Part shown: piece after piece, positions 37,943 through 47,223 of the stretch
How the letters are laid out: each line of letters starts with the position of its first letter
How positions within the stretch are numbered: position 1 is the stretch's first letter
Assembly (NCBI RefSeq): GCF_000583875.1
Contig: NZ_CP006571.1
Span: 537,416 to 601,415 of the forward strand
Reading direction: 5' to 3'
Source: Chlamydia avium 10DC88
Lineage (GTDB): Bacteria > Chlamydiota > Chlamydiia > Chlamydiales > Chlamydiaceae
DNA: 64,000 bases
Notes under the pieces: generated by a model
Database searches by the model: none
Seen by the model: the letters and a program-made list of their open reading frames with translations, nothing else
What the model was told of the DNA's origin: nothing
Position numbers and translations under genes: made by a program

Positions 37943-38461
37943 ATGTGGCTCCACTCACTAGAACTACAAAACCTTCCCAAAGCAACTATCAGTGTCCCTG
38001 ATTCAGGAGCTACAGGAGGAATAAATACAGCAACTGCAGATGAGATTATCGAAAAATTCTCAAAAGATTCTAATCCCTTGATTATCACTGTGTACTATGT
38101 TTACCAATCCGTACTAATAGCTCAAGATAACCTAACGATTATTGCTCAAGAACTACAGGCCAATGCATCAGCTCAAACATTTCTGAATAACCAAGAAGCA
38201 CTATACCAATACGTCACCATCCCTAAAAATAAACTTAATGACAACTCATCTGCTTACATACAAGACGTTCAATCCACAAACCAAGCCGTAGGAGCATCCA
38301 GACAGGCATTACAAAACCAAATCTCAGGGTTGTCAAATGCATCGCAAGTTATCTCAAGTAACTTAAACACAAACAACAACATTATCCAACAATCATTACA
38401 AGTTGGCCAGGCATTAATTCAGACATTCTCACAAATTGTCAGCCTTATCGCAAACATCTAA
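37943..38461 (+). CDS. Gln/Asn-rich helical protein, second tandem paralogue (CT848-like)
   Basis: 172 residues. ATG at 37943 has a weak GGTAG upstream; an in-frame TAG just before fixes the start region. Helices rich in Gln, Asn and Ser with SRQALQNQISGLSNASQ and NNNIIQQSLQVGQAL matching the repeat seen in both neighbours. No enzyme motif or membrane span. Probably a secreted effector-like or structural protein by association with the third copy. Confidence 0.7.
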   Translation: MWLHSLELQNLPKATISVPDSGATGGINTATADEIIEKFSKDSNPLIITVYYVYQSVLIAQDNLTIIAQELQANASAQTFLNNQEALYQYVTIPKNKLNDNSSAYIQDVQSTNQAVGASRQALQNQISGLSNASQVISSNLNTNNNIIQQSLQVGQALIQTFSQIVSLIANI

Positions 38462-38483
38462 AAATAATTAAGGAATAACTAAA

Positions 38484-39014
38484 ATGAGTACCTCCGTACT
38501 ATCCGTAAGTAATAATGTCGAAACTGTCATCCCTGAATCTACTAAAGTAGTATCCGACAACATTCAAATCAATAAACCTTCAGCCATCTATTTCTGTATC
38601 TCTGTAATGCTGCAGTTATCTACATCAACAACAGCATTCGCCCAAGCTATTATGGCCGTACTACAAGATAATACGTTAACACAGCAAAAGAAAACTAAAG
38701 AACTAATCAACCTTCCCCTACTAAAAGTGCCTGATTTAGTAGAGACTGACAATTCTAAATCCGATTCACCCGAGTATAAAAACCAAACAGAAATTCAATC
38801 TTACCAGGCATCTAACCAACAAATTTCTGCAAACCGTCAGCTAATTCAACAAGAACTTGCTACAGCACAACAAAGGGCACAAGCTAACCAGAAATCAGTA
38901 AACGCAACTACAACAATATCTATGAAATTGCTACAAGCTACCTCAGCTATCTTAAGTTCGTTAGTAGAATATACTATTAAAGCAAACCTAACAACATCTT
39001 CAACTGATGATTAG
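38484..39014 (+). CDS. Gln/Asn-rich helical protein, third tandem paralogue (CT847-like)
   Basis: 176 residues with AAGGA 9 bases before the ATG. The N-terminal ~35 residues are polar, a moderately hydrophobic helix follows (AIYFCISVMLQLSTSTTAF), then Gln-rich helices with NRQLIQQELATAQQRAQ. The C. trachomatis gene in this position, CT847, is reported to be a type III effector that binds the host protein GCIP; that link is recalled, not shown by sequence here. Spacing of 22-50 bases among the three genes suggests one operon. Confidence 0.72.
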   Translation: MSTSVLSVSNNVETVIPESTKVVSDNIQINKPSAIYFCISVMLQLSTSTTAFAQAIMAVLQDNTLTQQKKTKELINLPLLKVPDLVETDNSKSDSPEYKNQTEIQSYQASNQQISANRQLIQQELATAQQRAQANQKSVNATTTISMKLLQATSAILSSLVEYTIKANLTTSSTDD

Positions 39015-39090
39015 ATAATAACTTCTACTAAAACAATCTATGATCTAATATAAGATATGGTTAACAAGACAAGAATCAGGTCCAACCTCT

Positions 39091-39795
39091 ATGAGGGTTA
39101 TCTTTCCCGATAAACAGGATAAAAGCCCACTACTTACTCGTGTGCTTAAGCAACTTCCCTCATTTATTTTGATAACTTCGTGTGTATCGCCATTTGTTTC
39201 TTATGTATTAAAAAAAATATTTGGTATACCAAGTATTCTTGAAACCCTAGCTCTATCAACTGAAGGAATCCGACAACATAAATTTTGGCAATTAATTACC
39301 TACCCCCTAATTACCTCTGATTCATTAAGAATTTATAATGATAGATGCATGGAGATTACACAGCGCTTACTCATAAGAAATGTTCTCTGCTTTATTTTCT
39401 TATACAAGGCAACTCAACACATTATTCGGAAATTAGGATCTACAACCTTTTTATTTCTCTTAGTGGGACAAACTCTTCTCACAGGAATTACCACTTGGAT
39501 ACTTTTAAAACTTTTCCATAGTTCACATGCCCTATTCGGACCTGAATGTCTAATCAGTTTCCTATTGCTAATCTGGGTATTTCTCGATCCAGAAAAACGA
39601 TTAGCACTTCCTACTTTGCCGGTTACCTTATCAAGAAAATGGGCATTCGTTGTTTTAAGTATCTTCTACTTCTTCATCCTGATTCTATCAGGAGCTTTCC
39701 CTCTACTTTTTGGATCGATTTTCTCAATGTTTCTAGGAATTTTATTCTGTTTTAAAGAAAAAATTCCTAATCCTTATCGAATTCGCACCTTCTAG
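39091..39795 (+). CDS. Rhomboid-like membrane protein, probably catalytically altered (CT846-like)
   Basis: 234 residues with about six hydrophobic helices. HKFWQLITYPLIT at 63-75 matches the L1 loop of rhomboid and derlin proteins. The active-site motif GxSG is replaced by HSSH at 143-146: the serine may remain (Ser145) but both glycines are lost, and no histidine is visible in the last helix (LSGAFPLLFGSIFSMFLG). It may be an inactive rhomboid-like chaperone. The 3' end overlaps the convergent small gene by 29 bases. Confidence 0.65.
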   Translation: MRVIFPDKQDKSPLLTRVLKQLPSFILITSCVSPFVSYVLKKIFGIPSILETLALSTEGIRQHKFWQLITYPLITSDSLRIYNDRCMEITQRLLIRNVLCFIFLYKATQHIIRKLGSTTFLFLLVGQTLLTGITTWILLKLFHSSHALFGPECLISFLLLIWVFLDPEKRLALPTLPVTLSRKWAFVVLSIFYFFILILSGAFPLLFGSIFSMFLGILFCFKEKIPNPYRIRTF

Positions 39796-40030
39796 TCTCC
39801 TCAGAAAACAGAGCAAAAATTGCTGCTCTGGCTTCGCCCACTCCTGAGAGAACCCCCTCTTCAAAACGAAAAATAGGATTTTCTTCCAACATAGAAAAAT
39901 CCATGGGTTGTAAAAGATCATCAGAAGTTACATTAGGAAGGATAGATTCTCCTACACGTTGCAAACGACATTTCTGATCTTCGTAGAGTTGATCCAATAA
40001 TTCAAAAATCTTTTTTTTCATTTTTCGCAT
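39767..40030 (-). CDS. Small conserved protein of unknown function (CT845-like)
   Basis: 87 residues from the ATG at 40030; a GTG one codon earlier and an ATG at 40021 are alternatives. Basic N-terminus (RKMKKKIFELLDQLYEDQK) then an acidic body with SMLEENPIFRFEEGVL and RAAIFALFSE. No domain recognised. It begins inside the end of tadA (29-base overlap), suggesting coupled translation. Confidence 0.65.
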   Translation of the reverse strand: MRKMKKKIFELLDQLYEDQKCRLQRVGESILPNVTSDDLLQPMDFSMLEENPIFRFEEGVLSGVGEARAAIFALFSEETRRCEFDKD

Positions 40031-40484
40031 CACGTTTATTTTTGAAAAATTGTTTCATTAATTGTTCCGATTCTTCATAACAAACTCCAGAATTGCAGAT
40101 TACCTCATGAAATGGGTGACGTTGATTAAAAACATTTATCCAACTCCCCCCAGCACCTAAACGTATGTCAGGAGCCCCCCAAACAATTCTAGAAATTCTT
40201 GACAACTGGATAGCCCCAGCACACATCAAACATGGTTCAAGAGTACAATAAAGCACAGTATCCAATAATCGCCAATTCCCCAGATATTGTGCAGCAGCAC
40301 CTATACATAAAATCTCTGCATGTGCTGTAGGGTCTTGAAGACTTTCAACAGTATTATGCCCTCGTGCAATAATCTTATTTTTATGAACAATAACACATCC
40401 TACAGGAACTTCATCCCGTTCATACGCCTTCTGAGCTTCCTTTAAGGCTTGATTCATAAAATATATATCTTTTTCTAGATCCAC
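40002..40484 (-). CDS. tadA: tRNA-specific adenosine deaminase
   Basis: 160 residues; converts the wobble adenosine of tRNA-Arg(ACG) to inosine. The zinc-site motifs HAE (TAHAEILC) and PCxxC (EPCLMCAG) of the cytidine/deoxycytidylate deaminase fold are intact, with the catalytic Glu in HAE. Length and RISRIVWGAPD fit TadA. It is probably co-transcribed with the small gene it overlaps. Confidence 0.93.
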   Translation of the reverse strand: MDLEKDIYFMNQALKEAQKAYERDEVPVGCVIVHKNKIIARGHNTVESLQDPTAHAEILCIGAAAQYLGNWRLLDTVLYCTLEPCLMCAGAIQLSRISRIVWGAPDIRLGAGGSWINVFNQRHPFHEVICNSGVCYEESEQLMKQFFKNKRDAKNEKKDF

Positions 40485-40633
40485 TTGCTATACAACAATA
40501 ATTTTCAATATAATTTAAATTAGATTTAAAACATCACTGATGTCTAAAAAACATCCTGATACTACTTTTTAAACATGTTTATGATCAAAATAAAAACACA
40601 GAATCTCTTCCCTCCTAATTTAAAAAAAATCGG

Positions 40634-40680
40634 TTGACTATACCAATAAGGTGTACATTAACAATCTCCTCAAGTATAAT
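40634..40680 (+). promoter_or_regulatory. Putative rpsO promoter region
   Basis: A TTGACT at 40634-40639 resembles a -35 box; TACATT at 40654-40659 is 14 bases away, which is short. A better -10, TATAAT, is at 40675-40680 but its -35 (TGTACA) is weak. Either could serve rpsO, whose ATG is at 40716 with AAGGAGA upstream. Low certainty. Confidence 0.35.
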
Positions 40681-40715
40681 TAGCTTTTGCGGCAATTATT
40701 TTAAGGAGACATCCC

Positions 40716-40985
40716 ATGTCTTTGGATAAGGGAATTAAAGAAGAGATTACAAAAAAATTTCAACTTCACGAAAAAGATACCGGTTCAGCAGATGTACAAA
40801 TTGCTATACTAACTGAACACATTGCAGAACTCAAAGAGCATTTGAAAAGATCTCCTAAAGACCAAAATTCTCGACTAGCGCTACTTAAACTTGTGGGGCA
40901 AAGGAGAAAGCTCTTAGAATATCTTAATTCTACAGATACAGAAAGATATAAAAATCTAATTACTAGATTAAATCTAAGAAAGTAG
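40716..40985 (+). CDS. rpsO: 30S ribosomal protein S15
   Basis: 89 residues, full length for S15, with the family stretches [16 protein letters not shown] and [22 protein letters not shown]. It binds 16S rRNA in early 30S assembly. A strong Shine-Dalgarno AAGGAGA precedes the ATG. pnp follows 45 bases downstream, the same pairing as in many bacteria. Confidence 0.99.
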   Translation: MSLDKGIKEEITKKFQLHEKDTGSADVQIAILTEHIAELKEHLKRSPKDQNSRLALLKLVGQRRKLLEYLNSTDTERYKNLITRLNLRK

Positions 40986-41030
40986 TTTTGTTTATTCTCC
41001 TGATAAATGACCTAAGTAAAGGGAACCTTC

Positions 41031-43118
41031 ATGACATTTGAAACAATTTCTATTAATCTTGAGGAAGGTAAAACATTAGTATTTGAAACAGGGAAAGTTG
41101 CTAGACAAGCTAATGGGGCTGTTCTTGCCCGCACACAAGAAACTTGGGTTTTTTCATCTGTTTGCGCTGCTGCTTTAGAAGAAGTCGTGGATTTTTTACC
41201 TTTTCGCGTAGACTATCAAGAACGCTTTTCTGCTGTAGGAAAGACTTTGGGAGGATTTATCAAGCGTGAAGGACGACCAACGGAAAAAGAAATTCTAGTT
41301 TCTCGACTGATAGATCGTTCTATGCGCCCCTCTTTGCCCAATAGGTTAATGCAAGATGTGCAAATTTTATCCTATGTATGGTCTTATGATGGGGTCAATC
41401 CACCAGATCCCCTAGCAATTTGTGGGGTTTCTGCAGCTTTAGCTATTTCTGACATTCCTCAAACAAGCATTGTAGCTGGCGTCCGCATTGGTCGAGTAAA
41501 TAATACTTGGATTGTTAATCCAACAAAAGCCGAAATGGACATATCTACTATAGACCTTGTTCTATCTGGGACAGAAAATGCTATTTTAATGATTGAAGGT
41601 CACTGTGATTTTCTTTCCGAAGAAGAAATTCTTGAAGCTATAGAATATGGCCATAAACACATTGTGACGATCTGTCGTGCATTACAGCAATGGCAAAAAC
41701 AGATAGGAAAAGAGAAAAACACTCGTCATATCATTCCCTTACCAGAAGAAGTATTGTCTTCCGTAAACACTCTCCTAACAGAAGAACAATTTGCTGAACT
41801 CTTAACAATAAAAGAAAAAAAGGCATTTGAGGCAGCATCTCAAAAGTTAGAGGAAATACTTATAGAAAAACTTCAAAAAGATGATGCTATTTATACACCC
41901 TTTAATATTAAGGCAGCATATAAAAAAGCAAAATCTAACTACATACGTTCTAGAATATTTAAACAAGGGATTCGTGCTGACGGACGCGGTTTAAAAGAAA
42001 TTCGTCCTATTACTATAGAAACTGCTTTCCTACCTAGAACACACGGAAGTTGTCTATTTACTCGAGGCGAAACACAAACTGTTGCTGTGTGTACCTTAGG
42101 TAGCGAAGCCATGGCACAACGTTATGAAGATTTAAATGGTGAAGGGCAATCTAAATTTTATTTACAATACTTTTTCCCGCCTTTTTCTGTTGGAGAAGTA
42201 GGAAGAATAGGTGCTCCAGGAAGAAGAGAAATTGGTCATGGTAAGCTAGCTGAAAAAGCTCTGAGTCATGCTCTTCCTGATTCTATGGAATTCCCCTACA
42301 CAATTCGTATAGAATCCAATATAACTGAATCCAACGGCTCTTCCTCAATGGCTTCAGTGTGTGGTGGGTGTTTAGCTTTAATGGATGCTGGAGTCCCTAT
42401 TAAAACACCTATAGCTGGTATAGCTATGGGATTAATCCTAGATCAAGATCGTGCAGTCATTCTCTCTGATATTTCAGGAATAGAAGATCATCTTGGAGAT
42501 ATGGACTTTAAGGTAGCAGGAAACTCCGAAGGAATTACTGCATTTCAAATGGATATTAAAGTAGAGGGAGTTACCTTTGCTATTTTGGCATCAGCTTTAG
42601 CTCAAGCTAAAGAAGGGCGTCAAAACATTCTGAACACCATGAAAGAAGCTCTAGCAGCTCCTAAAACAGATTTATCTCAGTACGCCCCCCGAATTGAAAC
42701 TATGCAAATCAAACTGAGTAAAATTGCTACTGTTATTGGACCAGGGGGAAAACAAATTCGCCAAATTATTGACGAAACTGGAGTACAAATTGACATCAAT
42801 GATTCGGGAGTTGTCAGCATTTCGGCACCATCCCCATCAGCTATAGAAAAAGCAAAATCAATTATTGAAGGCCTAGTCGGTGAAGTAGAAGTAGGGAAAG
42901 TCTATGAAGGCCGTGTGACTTCCGTAGTTCCTTTCGGCGCTTTTGTTGAAATCCTCCCAGGAAAAGAAGGACTATGCCATATTTCTGAGTTTTCTAAGCA
43001 ACGTATAGAAAATATAAGTGATTTTGTTAAACAAGGAGATATGCTGACTGTAAAACTCCTAAGCATCAATGACAAGGGTCAATACAAACTTAGTCATAAA
43101 GCAACTCTCAGCGATTAA
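41031..43118 (+). CDS. pnp: Polyribonucleotide nucleotidyltransferase
   Basis: 695 residues; a 3'-5' phosphorolytic exoribonuclease. Order: first RNase PH domain (about 1-140), alpha domain, second RNase PH domain (about 310-545, with FPPFSVGEVGRIGAPGRREIGHG), KH domain around 555-615 (IGPGGKQIRQIIDETG) and S1 domain around 620-690 (YEGRVTSVVPFGAFVEILPGKEGLCHISE). Complete and of normal length. Forms an operon with rpsO and ends before a strong terminator. Confidence 0.98.
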   Translation: MTFETISINLEEGKTLVFETGKVARQANGAVLARTQETWVFSSVCAAALEEVVDFLPFRVDYQERFSAVGKTLGGFIKREGRPTEKEILVSRLIDRSMRPSLPNRLMQDVQILSYVWSYDGVNPPDPLAICGVSAALAISDIPQTSIVAGVRIGRVNNTWIVNPTKAEMDISTIDLVLSGTENAILMIEGHCDFLSEEEILEAIEYGHKHIVTICRALQQWQKQIGKEKNTRHIIPLPEEVLSSVNTLLTEEQFAELLTIKEKKAFEAASQKLEEILIEKLQKDDAIYTPFNIKAAYKKAKSNYIRSRIFKQGIRADGRGLKEIRPITIETAFLPRTHGSCLFTRGETQTVAVCTLGSEAMAQRYEDLNGEGQSKFYLQYFFPPFSVGEVGRIGAPGRREIGHGKLAEKALSHALPDSMEFPYTIRIESNITESNGSSSMASVCGGCLALMDAGVPIKTPIAGIAMGLILDQDRAVILSDISGIEDHLGDMDFKVAGNSEGITAFQMDIKVEGVTFAILASALAQAKEGRQNILNTMKEALAAPKTDLSQYAPRIETMQIKLSKIATVIGPGGKQIRQIIDETGVQIDINDSGVVSISAPSPSAIEKAKSIIEGLVGEVEVGKVYEGRVTSVVPFGAFVEILPGKEGLCHISEFSKQRIENISDFVKQGDMLTVKLLSINDKGQYKLSHKATLSD

Positions 43119-43140
43119 TTTCAAACCAAATACATCTATA

Positions 43141-43175
43141 AATAAAGCCATCTCTATCATAGAGATGGCTTTATT
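43141..43175. terminator. Bidirectional terminator between pnp and ftsH
   Basis: AATAAAGCCATCTCT (43141-43155) and AGAGATGGCTTTATT (43161-43175) are perfectly complementary over 15 bp around a 5-base loop. T-rich tracts flank both ends (TTTATTATTT on plus, and the complement on minus), so it can stop transcripts of pnp and of ftsH. Confidence 0.9.
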
Positions 43176-43238
43176 ATTTAAGCACTTGGCCCAAAATTTG
43201 TACTATTCCTATAAACAATAGAAAAAGAAAGATAGGGT

Positions 43239-45979
43239 TCAGCTTGTAGGGTTATTATTTAGCTTTAAAGTACCATCTTTCATTACTTCTTGAGGAGGCG
43301 GAGGAGGTAAATCATCCGATGTTTTTTTGAACATCATACCCTCTTCTTTTAAACGAGCTCGTTTCTTTTCAGGATCCCAAGTATGATCCATAATTTCTTT
43401 AACATCTTTAGCATCTAAAGTTTCGAACTCAATAAGCATTTGAGTCATAAGCTCTACTTCATCTCGATGTTCTTTAATTATAGTTAAAGCACGCTGATAA
43501 GCAGCATCTAATAAAGCTCTTAATTCTCCGTCTATTGATTTTGCTGTTTCTTCTGAATAATTTTTCTCATGATAAGTCCCATAACCAGTAGACATATCAG
43601 AACGTTCATCATAAGCCACAGTACCCAGATGATCACTCATTCCCCACTCACAAATCATACTACGCACAAGCTTCGTTGCTTGAGAAATATCTTGCTGTGC
43701 ACCGCTAGAAACATCTCCTAAAAAGATTTCTTCAGCAGCACGTCCTCCCATAAGAACAGCTAGTTGATCAAAGAGTTCCTTTTTCCAATAACTCAATTTA
43801 TTTTTCTCTGGAAGAAAATGAGTAGCTCCTAAGGAAAGTCCTCTAGGAATGATTGTTACTTTATCTACAGGATCCGAATGCTGGACACATAGACTGACAA
43901 CAGCATGCCCTGATTCGTGATAAGCTGTTGTTCGTCTTTCGTCAGTATTCATCTCTAAACTGCGACGTTCCTTACCATAAAGAACCTTATCACGAGCTTC
44001 AGCAACATCTACGGCAGTTACAGCAGTGCGGTCTTTACGTGCAGCAAGAAGAGCTGCTTCATTTAACAAATTCTCTAAATCTGCACCCGAAGCTCCCGGA
44101 GTACTGCGAGCTACAGCCATAAGATCTACCGTCGGATCCAGCTTAATTCTCTTCGCATGAACAGATAAAATCTCAAACCTTCCCCTAATATCCGGAAGAT
44201 TCATGACAACACGACGATCAAAACGTCCGGGGCGAAGTAATGCTTTATCCAAGACGTCAGGACGGTTAGTTGCAGCCATGAGGATCACTCCCTCATTCGT
44301 TCCAAATCCATCCATCTCAACAAGTAATTGGTTCAAAGTCTGTTCACGCTCATCATGCCCACCACCAATACCTGCTCCTCGATGCCGACCTACAGCATCA
44401 ATTTCATCGATAAATATAATACAAGGAGCATTCCTCTTGGCCTGTTCAAACATATCGCGAATACGACTAGCTCCAACACCGACAAACATTTCTACAAAAT
44501 CAGAACCTGCTATGGAGAAGAAAGGACGATCAGCTTCTCCAGAAACGGCTTTAGCAATTAAAGTTTTTCCTGTACCTGGAGGGCCTATTAATAGTACACC
44601 CTTAGGAATTCTTCCCCCTAAACTAGTGAACTTTGTTGGATTTTTAAGAAAGTCTACAATTTCTATTAACTCTTCTTTGGCTTCTTCAATACCAGCAACA
44701 TCGGCAAAAGTAACTTTATTTTGTCCCTTCATTAATAAGCGTGCTGGTGATTTTCCAAATGACATCGCCGAGCCATTCATGCCGCGCACCTGGCGAGAAA
44801 AAACAAAATAAACAAAAGCAAGAACTAATAAAATAGGTAAGAAAGTAAATACATAACCTACATAATGAGGAGAGGGTTCTTCGCTTTTAAAAGTTTTCTC
44901 TAACACTAAATTTCTAGGCTGATCAGGAGCCTTAAATGTTAAAGAGCGATTATTAACAAATCCCTCCCATTCTTGCTTAGCTCCAGCAAACCAATGGGCA
45001 AAAACATCAGGATCCTGCTTCTCTAAGGCACGAGACGATACTTCCTGATTATTAAAGTACCATACAACCTGATTCAACTCTCCACGAAGCTTATCTAACT
45101 GTGCCTGATTGACATGACTATCTTCTATAAGCTTTTCATATTTATTCCGTTCTTCACGGTACATCCGAACCGAACGCAACTGTTCAAACCGCTCTCCTTT
45201 ATCCGATAAAGCCAATGAAGAAGAAATTCTAAGTAAAGAACTTATTACCCTTTGATATAGGGCACGCAATTGCTCAGCATCCATGGTCTGAGTTAAAGAA
45301 GACTCTACTTGCTGATATAGATCCTTTAGTTCACGCTTTAAAGCATCTGAGCCAATGCCTAATGCAGGTGACAAGTATTTTCCTATAAGTTCATATAAAT
45401 CTGAACCAAAGGTGCGTAAGTTTTCATAAGATGAAGGTAACGTAGAAAAACGTTTTTCTAAAGAACGCAAATTGATAATTTGAAAATTATTCTCCCCATG
45501 CACTATAAACGCGGGTGATGAAAACTGCCCTGATTCTATACTGGGAGAAATCAAATACCCCGTTTCAGGAATTGGTGATCCCGAAATAGCAGAAAACCAA
45601 GTAATAGAGTTCTCTACTTCTTTTTCAAGATACGTTAAGTTCTTAGTTACTTCATGAAGATCAAAATCTAGTTGATGTCTCTGATTTATAAGTTCTAAAT
45701 AATGATAACGTATTTGACTATCTTCCGGTGCTGATTCATAAAAGCGCCCACTAAATGAAACTAAGTTATCATTTAAAGCAACCTTACGACTATCTTCAGG
45801 ATGAATTAACTTTAAATTTACTAAATGCTCTAACTGATGGCTAAAATTTACCCGAGCTTTCTTGGCAACCAAAAAGTTTTGAATAGCAACCACACCAAAA
45901 ATCACACCAAATAAAAGGAAAAAAAGACCGTAGGAAAATTTTTCTTCGACTCAGGCTTCATTTTTTTATCTTTAGACAT
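43239..45979 (-). CDS. ftsH: ATP-dependent zinc metalloprotease FtsH, N-terminus interrupted by an apparent 1-base deletion
   Basis: A membrane AAA+ protease that degrades membrane and short-lived proteins. The AAA domain has [19 protein letters not shown]-type and DEIDAVGR motifs and GRFDRR; the zinc site is HESGHAVV. The frame carrying these starts at 45905 with a GTG lacking a ribosome site. An ATG at 45979 begins [18 protein letters not shown] and then stops at 45902-45904. One extra base in the T7 run (45919-45925 as A on plus) would give [20 protein letters not shown], a normal first membrane helix, and a total of 913 residues, the length I recall for C. trachomatis FtsH. Confidence 0.93.
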
Positions 45980-46149
45980 AAACTACACAACTAAGCTAAT
46001 CAATCTGACAAGTAATTATTAAATATATCAAATTTTTATTATTTTGTTTATAAAACCCAGTTATAAATATAAAATATGAAAACTCTGCACATACTGATGT
46101 TATCGACACTCACTCACTAAAAGATGCGCAGTCGGTTATTATATACTTT

Positions 46150-47102
46150 CTACTCTATCATTACTACCCCTGCTTTTACGATTACTCTTTTCTTTTGTAA
46201 TCGCAATTGCACCGGAAATCCACGAACCAAATGTTCATAAACCGTTTGTAAGGCATGTCTTGAAACAATAATATTCGCTTTCGAAAAGAATTCTTTAAAT
46301 ACCCATTTAGCAAGAAAAACTTGTTCTAACAATTCCTTAGGTACTTCAAGAAACCAACTTGCGTTTTTTTTGCTTATATTTGCAAGAAAAGGTTGTGCTT
46401 GATTACGAATATATTGGAAAAGTTCCTCAGAATCCTGGGATAATGCAAGTAATGGCTGCGTGATGTTCTTCCCAAAAACATCTTCTAACCACGGGAATAT
46501 CTTCTTACGCATACGTGCACGAAGATAACGCTCGTCTGTATTTGTGCTATCCCGAATATAGGAGATGTTTGCATCATCTAAAGTTTTGGATAATACAGAC
46601 TTAGGAATATGTAGTAGTGGTCGTAAAAGAGGAATACCTCGATAAAATGCCTGTGGAGCCATTCCCTTTAAATTGCTGAGATGCGCGCCCTCAAATAATC
46701 GCTTCATCACTGTTTCCGCCTGATCTGTAGCATGATGAGCTAAAAATATCCCTGACAATTTTTTTCTACGCATAGCCTGTAGAAAACAGCATAACGATAC
46801 TGACGTGCAGAATTTTCCATGTTTCTGGGGCTGCCCTCTACTAGAGGGGCACGATCCATAATAAAAGGAACATTCTCCTGGAAGCATTTCTCCTCCAGTT
46901 CTTTGGCTTCAATAAAAGAGGTATCCCTCCAGCCATAGTCAATATGCACAGCAACAAATGTTACTCCCCAAGATTTAAGGAGATAAAGCAGAAATAGCGA
47001 ATCACTTCCTCCTGATAAAGCTAATAAGTAATTTTTTTTCATATCTAAAGAAGAAAAAAAAACTTCTAATTGCTTATCATTTCTGAGTAGACGATGTAAC
47101 AT
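46150..47102 (-). CDS. tilS: tRNA(Ile)-lysidine synthetase, split by an apparent 1-base deletion
   Basis: TilS modifies the CAU anticodon of tRNA-Ile so that it reads AUA; it is essential. The first part (47102 to 46740) has the ATP-pyrophosphatase loop LALSGGSDS at residues 28-36 and reads to ARQYRYAVFYRLCVEK, then stops. The second part (46150-46887 frame) continues LSGIFLAHHATDQAETVMKR and the C-terminal domain. The break is at a run of seven A on the coding strand (plus-strand T 46759-46765); eight would restore a 317-residue protein, a normal chlamydial length. Both halves look well conserved, so this is either a recent event, a read error or a slippage site. Confidence 0.9.
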
Positions 47103-47223
47103 AATTCAATAGTCCGTTACAAATTTTTCTTTGAACAACAAATTCAGGTTACCGGCATACCTAGGATATCGCCAATGCTCTTCCTACTTCTGTAACTTTG
47201 GAAAACTCTTAATTAGGTATATC

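Noticed and set aside
40634-40659. Firm rpsO promoter from TTGACT alone
   Set aside because: The nearest -10-like hexamer is only 14 bases away; listed only as a low-confidence region.
44203-44811. 202-residue frame opposite ftsH
   Set aside because: Antisense shadow of the highly conserved AAA domain; no family resemblance.
47131-47223. 31-residue N-terminal extension of lptF from a TTG
   Set aside because: No ribosome site, polar and Cys-rich tail not typical of the family; the ATG at 47224 fits the first membrane helix.
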